Source: Malus domestica (taxonomy: Eukaryota; Streptophyta; Magnoliopsida; Rosales; Rosaceae). From it: DNA of 64,000 bases. Positions 59,861-64,000 of the stretch are shown here, in pieces. Below the pieces are notes generated by a model. That model was not told where the DNA came from. It searched no databases and was given only the letters and a program-made list of their open reading frames with translations. Numbering within the stretch: position 1 is the stretch's first letter; every line of letters starts with the position of its first letter. The stretch spans positions 23,527,501 through 23,591,500 of the forward strand of contig NC_091665.1 in the NCBI RefSeq assembly GCF_042453785.1, written 5' to 3'. The position numbers were made by a program, and so were the translations under genes.

Positions 59861-60121
59861 GATGAAGCTAATGTGTTCACCTCATCCCTTTTTTTTTTTG
59901 AGGGGGAGAGGGGGTGCTGCAAGTTTGAAACTTGAAAACTCCCTAGCTTGTGTGGAAGTTTGAAGACTTTCCATGTGGGGTTTTCTCATGGTTTGAATTT
60001 TGAATTTTGAATTTCTTTGGCCATGTTGAACCCTATAAGAATGAGAAGTTTCCACTCTTTTCATTGTCTTCCATTTGCTCATTTTGTAGTGATTTTTTCT
60101 TGCTCTTAACATTTTTTCTTC

Positions 60122-61557
60122 GTGCAGTAACGCGAGGGACCATCACGCTCTCTGGATGGGAGCTAGCTGACATAGAGAATGTGTTGAGGGTGCCCAAAGA
60201 GGATAGACATTTGGGTAAGCTACAACCCTTATTTCGAAAGTACTGTTTCCAGCCCCTAGTGTCGGAGTGCCAGAGACGAGCAAGTAAGTTGTGTCTTTCA
60301 TTTCGCCCCCTCTTTCTTTTACAAAGTTGCATTCCTTACTTTGATTTTTCTTGTTCAGTGGAGAAAGTGGGCAAGAAAGGGGAGACTAATGCCAAGAAAG
60401 GGAAAACACATATGTTAGTTCCCGTAGACGACATTTTGTTTCACAAGGGAGCTCGTAAGCATTGGGTGAGGCCAACCCCTAAACCTAAGTCGCAAGAAGA
60501 GGTCCTCAAGATTGCTGCCTTAAAGAAGGCTGAAGCTAAAGACATCGAGTGTGCTGCTACCATAGTTGCAAAGGAGGAAAGACGATTGTTGCCTCCTCTT
60601 CCTACCATAAATCCCATATTTCCTCCAACCATAAAGTCTACTGACCAAGAAGGTGGCCCTAACTGTAGCCGTAAGAGAAAGTACAAGGAAGAGGTTGGCA
60701 ACATTCATTGGAAGGACTTGAAGGTTGCCATGCAGCCAAGTAGTTTTAGGTATGTCAATAATTGCCTGGCAGGACGTTGATCCACTGTTGATGAGTTTGA
60801 CGAGCCACTAGATGAGAACGAATTAGATCGTGACCGGATGATGAAGCTATCTTCTTATGTAAGTGTTACTTTGTCTTTTCTTTGCTTTCTCCCCTCTTTT
60901 TCCTGGTAGTGATGATTATCTTGTCATGTAGGTCATGACCGAGTACGATGACAGATTACGAGAAGTCGAGCGGTACAAGGCAAAGTTTAAAGAGAATAAA
61001 TAGATTGTGAATGACGCCAGAAAAACGAGCAAAGCTTTGGCTGATGCCATCCGCCTTAAGGATGAAAACTTTGAGAGTTTGAAGAGGCGGAATGATGAGA
61101 ACGTGAGGCTCAAGAAACAATTGGAAGCGACTAAGGAACAGTTGGAGACAACCATCCTTGAGGTTTCCAAGGTTAAAAGATGAGTATCCCAACTGAGAGG
61201 GATGCTGTTGTGCAGAAGTTTGTAGGTTCCCAGGCTTTTCACGATGACTTTAGACCTCACATCCGAGCGGCTAATTTTGAGAAAAAGAAATGGATGGCCG
61301 TCCTTGAGCGTTACGAAAATGGAAGCATTATCCGAAAGTACCGTGATAAGATGGATGAGTACCGACAAAAGGGTGAAGCTTTCGTCCTCGTAGTTGATCC
61401 TAATAGTGATGATGACTCTGATAATGAGGCTAGTATCAGTGAGCAATCTCAGGAGAGTGAGGATCCTGGAGATGCTGAGAAGGGTGGTGATGACAATGGG
61501 GTTGAAACGCAGAGTGATTTTGCCAAGGGTTCGGCCTCAGATGAGGATGACTTGTAG
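60122..61557 (+). pseudogene. antisense ORF 2 remnant in the second Gypsy copy
   Basis: It matches the first copy from about 24826 to the end: VTRGTITLSGWELADIENVL, a donor at 60284, an acceptor at 60357, then the basic segment, coiled coil and acidic tail (61180-61557, EDPGDAEKGG). The whole N-terminal transposon domain is absent. Stops at 60778-60780 (TGA, where the first copy has CGA) and at about 61003 (TAG for CAG), plus a deletion near 61165 with frame loss, make it inactive. Intron positions are preserved. Confidence 0.82.
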
Positions 61558-61574
61558 TGCCCTCTTTTTCTGCA

Positions 61575-61858
61575 TGTACTCTGGATGTACGAGTTTGTTG
61601 TTTGTGTGGCATGTGTCATGTACTCTGGATGTACTAGTTTGTTGTTTGTGTGGCTTGTGCCATGTACTCTGGATGTACTAGTTTGTTGATTGTGTGGCTT
61701 GTGCCATGTACTCTGGATATACTAGTTTGTTGTTTGTGTGGCATGTGCCATGTACTCTAGATGTACTAGTTTGTTGTTTGTGTGGCTTATGCCATGTACT
61801 CTGGATGTACTAGTTTGTTGTTTGTGTGGCATGTACTCTGGATGTACTAGTTTGTTGT
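61575..61858. repeat. 44-bp tandem repeat after the antisense ORF
   Basis: TGTACTCTGG starts at 61575, 61619, 61663, 61707, 61751, 61795 and 61832, that is five 44-base steps and one of 37. The first Gypsy copy has this unit only once (about 26295). The array lies just 3' of the antisense stop codon. Confidence 0.93.
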
Positions 61859-62184
61859 TAATTACCAAGTATTTGCACTATCATTGATGAATGCTTGGCT
61901 ATGTTTGAGCAAATCCTTTGTTTAGATATAAACCATAACTTGGATGTACTAGTTCTGTCTAGTATTGTTTGTTTATTTGTATAGTCTTGTTGACATATAC
62001 TTAGACTTGATTTCCTGTTGGAAGCATTCATGTTGAAGCTTTGAACCCGAGTGTTTCATTACTAGGAATGTAAGAGGATTAGGACCGAGTTGTCTAAATC
62101 ACTTCTTTATTGAATTCATGCCAAATAGTCTTCGTTGCATAGGATGCCGAATGGCTGAAGCTTAACACTTGTACAATGTGAGTT

Positions 62185-63999
62185 TACTTGTAATAGTACT
62201 TCAAGTGATCAACGTTCCATGGATGGCCAAGGGTCTTGCCATCGGAGCTTCTAAGCTTGTAGGAGCCAGGGCGACTGATGCCAACAACTTCAAACGGTCC
62301 ATCCTAGTTTGGACTAAGTGTTCTTTCACTCGAGACTCTGTCGCAGAGTAACCTTTTATTCAATACCCAGTCCCCCACTTTGAAAGAACGAGGTTTGACC
62401 CTGAAGTCATAGTAGTTGAAGATGAGCTGCTTGTAGGCGACATTCCTCAAGTGAGCCTGGTTTCTGTGTTCCTCAACTAGATCTAAGTTGAGGGTAAGTT
62501 GTTTGTCATTTTCGCTTTGCACATAGTTCTGGACTCGGAACGTTAATTGCTCAAGCTCAACTGGGACAATTGCCTCTGTACCAAAGACAAGTGAGAATGG
62601 GGTTTCTCCTGTTGATGTCCGATACGAAGTGCGGTATGACCAAAGAACTTGGGGTACAAATTCTGGCCAACAACCTTTAGCCTTGTCCAAGCTGGTTTTC
62701 AAAGTTCGTTTGATTATTTTGTTGTTGGCTTCAACTTGTCCATTAGACTAGGATGAGCTGGGGAGGCAAACATAAGTTGATGTTGAACTTAGAGCAGAAC
62801 ATCCTGAACTTATTGTTGTCGAACTGTCGCCCGTTGTCAGTGACTATCGCATTGGGAATGCCGAATTTGCAAAGGATGTTCTTCCATACGAAATCTTCTA
62901 TTTTTGCCTCAGTAATGGTTGCCAAGGGTTCTACTTCGGCCCACTTTGTGAAATAGTCAACTGCAACGATTGCATAGCGGACCTTGCCCTTCCCTGCAAG
63001 CATTGGGCCGATCAAATCAAGTCCCCATTGGGCGAAGGGCCAAAGGCTGATCATGGGAGTGAGCGGCTCGGGAGGGGAGTGAGGAATAGTTACGTAGCGT
63101 TGACACTTATCACATGAGCGAGATATTATGATGGCATCTTGGTGGAGTGTTGGTCAGTAATATCCTTGGCGAAAAGCCTTGTATGCTAGGGATCGAGATC
63201 CAGCATGATCTCCGCAGACTCCTCCATGTATTTCTCGAATGACAGTTTTCGCCTTTGCTGGCGTAAGGCATCTTACGTATGGTAGGTTAAAACCCCGTTG
63301 GTAAAGTTGGTCATTAATGATCAAGTAACGGGTAGCCTTGTATCAAATCTGCTTAGCTTGGACTTTGTCATTTGGAAGGGTGCCATGAGCAAAGTATCTA
63401 TAAATCGGGGTAATCCAACTATCCCCCTGTTGTAAGTTGCACACTTCCGCAGCCATGGTGCTTGGTGCTGCCACCAATTCGACTTGAATTTTTCTCCCAA
63501 TCTTGTCTTCCACCGTTGAGGCAAGGCGAGCCAAAACATCTACATGACTATTTGCCGCTCGAGGAATTTAGGTGATCTGGTTGTGGAAGTGCTGAAGCAA
63601 CAATTGTGTTTGTGCCAGATATGCTGCCATAGAGCTATCCTTAGCATCAAAGTTGTTGGTAACCTGGTTAACCACCAATTGGGAGTCACTGAAGATATCA
63701 ATTCGTTTAACCCCAAGGTGTTTGGTCAAACGTAAGCCTGCTAGGAGGGCTTCATATTCGGCCTCATTGTTCGACGCCTTGAATTTGAAACGAATAGCAT
63801 ACTCCATTGCCACTTTGTCAGGGATTGTAAGGACTAGTCCTGCTCCATAATCCTGTTGGTTGGACGAGCCATCAACATATAAACTCCATGCTGAGGCTGT
63901 TGGTTTCATTTTCTTAGCCTCCGAGGGTAATGAAACCACTTCTTTAGGCGTAGAAACAATGTCAAAAGAATATGTGAAGTCGGCGATGAAGTCTGCCAC
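62185..63999 (-). pseudogene. Gypsy integrase and RNase H remnant (second copy)
   Basis: The minus strand contains archaeal-type RNase H (63568-63999: [33 protein letters not shown]), a damaged HHCC region, an integrase core (62743-63054: [21 protein letters not shown]) and its C-terminal part (62304-62702). Compared with the first copy there are a frame change at about 62745, stops in the HHCC and C-terminal regions and small deletions. The RNase H frame continues past the window edge. Confidence 0.9.
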
Positions 64000-64000
64000 T

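Larger units (their letters stand above)
58870..64000 (-). mobile_element. second Tat-type Gypsy copy, truncated and decayed
   Basis: It has the same order and orientation as 23500-28490: GAAGCTTT-rich repeats, antisense ORF 2 remnant, then integrase and RNase H on the minus strand, continuing beyond the window. The 3' LTR and antisense ORF 1 region are missing at the left. Every coding block is damaged. Confidence 0.85.

Overview
ORGANISM. This is plant nuclear DNA. It shows spliced genes with GT-AG introns, AT-rich spacers and dense retrotransposon nesting. The element families, and the paired dirigent and amidase gene families, remind me of apple or pear (Rosaceae, Maleae); that assignment is recollection, not proof. 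LAYOUT. (1) 1-309: the 3' end of a gene resembling the C-terminal domain of protodermal-factor-1-type proteins. (2) 708-8000: a dirigent remnant, then an amidase array that improves downstream: scrambled fragments (1553-2200), a five-exon pseudogene (2436-4961) and one apparently intact five-exon gene (5572-7998, 512 aa, K107/S188/S212). (3) 8370-9490: a Copia fragment. (4) 9780-55670: a tandemly duplicated dirigent block. Each unit starts with one dirigent type (pseudogene at 9780-10080; intact at 38035-38607) and ends with another (36591-37172; 54724-55302). Mobile DNA has separated the genes. (5) In unit A, an outer LINE (about 10180-16111) was hit by an inner LINE (10949-15591) that left a perfect 13-bp target duplication. 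Further along is a 17.6-kb composite (18100-35666). It consists of a Tat-type Gypsy element on the minus strand joined head-to-head to a plus-strand non-autonomous LTR element carrying a piece of a dynamin-related gene. The whole composite is flanked by ATTTT. (6) In unit B, a 9.3-kb Copia element (41458-50794, identical-length 268-bp LTRs) carries a nested 2.35-kb TG...CA insertion (47834-50186) flanked by TTAAG. (7) 55303-58870: spacer holding a hAT-type MITE and a long foldback. (8) about 58870-64000: a second, decayed Tat-type Gypsy copy that runs off the right edge and is rich in tandem repeats. HOW IT WORKS TOGETHER. The likely working host genes are three secreted dirigent proteins and one secreted amidase; nothing links the two families functionally. 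The most interesting parts belong to the Tat Gypsy element. Its gag-pol frame is interrupted only by two TGA codons. On the opposite strand it carries two further ORFs, one of them a three-exon, 706-codon frame with good splice sites. The element also has the inverted head-to-head junction and the captured GTPase segment. I found no rRNA, tRNA gene or CRISPR array.
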